Assembly: GCF_000300455.3 (NCBI RefSeq)
Contig: NZ_CP007215.2
Span: forward strand, 4,650,001 to 4,714,000
Source: Kosakonia sacchari SP1
GTDB lineage: Bacteria > Pseudomonadota > Gammaproteobacteria > Enterobacterales > Enterobacteriaceae
Reading direction: 5' to 3'
DNA: 64,000 nt
Both the position numbers and the translations under genes were made by a program. Under the pieces are notes generated by a model, which had not been told where the DNA came from, did not search any database, and worked only from the letters and a program-made list of their open reading frames with translations. Each line of letters starts with the position of its first letter. The first letter of the stretch is position 1. Shown one piece after another: positions 63,114 through 64,000 of the stretch.

Positions 63114-63257
63114 ATATAACTCCACAGGAATAAGCCTGGCATGTTGGTGTAGCATAAAACAGCAACGTGTTGATGCCACAATAACCAACTAAAGGTTGAC
63201 TTTATTTCACCGGATACGCTTTCGTAAAGCAATAGTAAGCTGATATTCTACCACACT

Positions 63258-64000
63258 ATGAGCAAAACACATTTAACAGAACAGAAGTTTACCGACTTCG
63301 CCCTGCACCCAAAGGTGATCGAAGCCCTTGAAAAAAAAGGGTTTCATAATTGCACGCCTATTCAGGCCCTGGCTCTTCCGCTGACGCTGGCGGGCCGTGA
63401 TGTTGCAGGTCAGGCGCAAACCGGTACCGGCAAAACGATGGCGTTTTTAACGTCAACGTTTCATTATCTTCTCTCTCACCCGGCAATTGAAGACCGTAAA
63501 GTGAACCAGCCGCGCGCGATTATTATGGCGCCGACACGTGAACTCGCGGTACAAATTCACGCCGATGCAGAACCGCTGGCGCAGACGACTGGCCTGAAAC
63601 TGGGTCTGGCTTACGGCGGTGATGGCTACGACAAACAGCTGAAAGTGCTGGAAAGCGGCGTCGATATTTTAATCGGCACCACGGGCCGAATGATCGATTA
63701 CACCAAACAGAACCATATTAACCTGGGCGCGATCCAGGTCGTGGTGCTGGACGAAGCAGATCGGATGTACGATCTGGGCTTTATCAAAGATATCCGCTGG
63801 CTGTTCCGCCGTATGCCACCCGTGACTTCACGTTTGAATATGCTCTTCTCCGCCACGTTGTCCTACCGGGTGCGCGAGTTGGCGTTTGAGCAGATGAATA
63901 ACGCTGAGTACGTGGAAGTGGAGCCGGAACAAAAAACGGGCCACCGTATTAAAGAAGAGCTTTTCTACCCGTCTAACGACGAGAAAATGCGCCTGCTGCA
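63258..64000 (+). CDS. rhlB: ATP-dependent RNA helicase RhlB (partial, 5' part)
   Basis: The first 247 codons of a DEAD-box helicase, cut by the window end. It begins [20 protein letters not shown]. The Q motif ([12 protein letters not shown]), Walker [24 protein letters not shown], the DEAD box [13 protein letters not shown] and SAT motif are intact. RhlB is the RNA-unwinding subunit of the RNA degradosome. Divergent from trxA. Confidence 0.96.
   Translation, partial: MSKTHLTEQKFTDFALHPKVIEALEKKGFHNCTPIQALALPLTLAGRDVAGQAQTGTGKTMAFLTSTFHYLLSHPAIEDRKVNQPRAIIMAPTRELAVQIHADAEPLAQTTGLKLGLAYGGDGYDKQLKVLESGVDILIGTTGRMIDYTKQNHINLGAIQVVVLDEADRMYDLGFIKDIRWLFRRMPPVTSRLNMLFSATLSYRVRELAFEQMNNAEYVEVEPEQKTGHRIKEELFYPSNDEKMRLL

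Overview
The window is a stretch of core chromosome from a member of the Enterobacteriaceae. Gene content and order match the Escherichia coli hemG-to-rhlB interval (about 85 to 86 min) almost gene for gene, read in the opposite direction. Protein lengths and motifs agree with the E. coli families. GC content looks moderately high, and several blocks found in E. coli are absent: yigE, aslA/aslB, and rffG/rffH inside the wec operon. This points to a relative in the Kosakonia/Enterobacter/Klebsiella neighbourhood, but the sequence alone does not let me name the species.

Layout from left to right. Positions 1-4037 hold pepQ-yigZ-trkH-hemG (minus). Positions 4186-7589 hold the FadR-controlled fadBA operon (plus), facing ubiD-fre (minus, to 10249). 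rfaH (plus) follows. Then comes a long minus-strand block: rmuC, ubiE-ubiJ-ubiB (ubiquinone synthesis) and tatA-tatB-tatC-tatD (twin-arginine export). udp, with a classical two-CRP promoter, and dlhH are next. The metE/metR divergent pair, bioP, pldB-yigL, rhtB, rhtC, recQ, pldA, yigI, rarD and the small membrane genes yigG/yigF follow. corA with a long leader, uvrD with a LexA box, and dapF-yigA-xerC-yigB occupy 32.9-39.6 kb. cyaY, cyaA and the heme operon hemC-hemD-hemX-hemY run to 47.25 kb. The hemY-to-tRNA gap holds the small RNA GlmZ with a sigma54/GlrR control region. After it comes the tRNA operon argX-hisR-leuT-proM, then yifK. Positions 50.06-60.94 kb are the enterobacterial common antigen operon wecA-wzzE-wecB-wecC-wecD-wecE-wzxE-wecF-wzyE-wecG. 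The right end has rho, trxA and the 5' part of rhlB.

Most of the window is housekeeping: beta-oxidation, ubiquinone, heme, ECA synthesis, protein export, DNA repair and recombination, and K+/Mg2+ transport. I found no prophage, insertion sequence, CRISPR array, defence locus or obvious genomic island. The points of most interest are in non-coding DNA and in operon gaps. (1) GlmZ carries GlrR palindromes and an overlapping sigma54/sigma70-type promoter. (2) A dispersed family of about 100-123 bp imperfect palindromes (four copies plus one internally deleted copy) keeps its stems through compensatory changes. (3) The wec operon lacks rffG and rffH cleanly. (4) The corA leader has short upstream reading frames and a stop-codon-spanning hairpin. 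(5) The rho leader preserves a rhoL-like frame whose start codon is not ATG.
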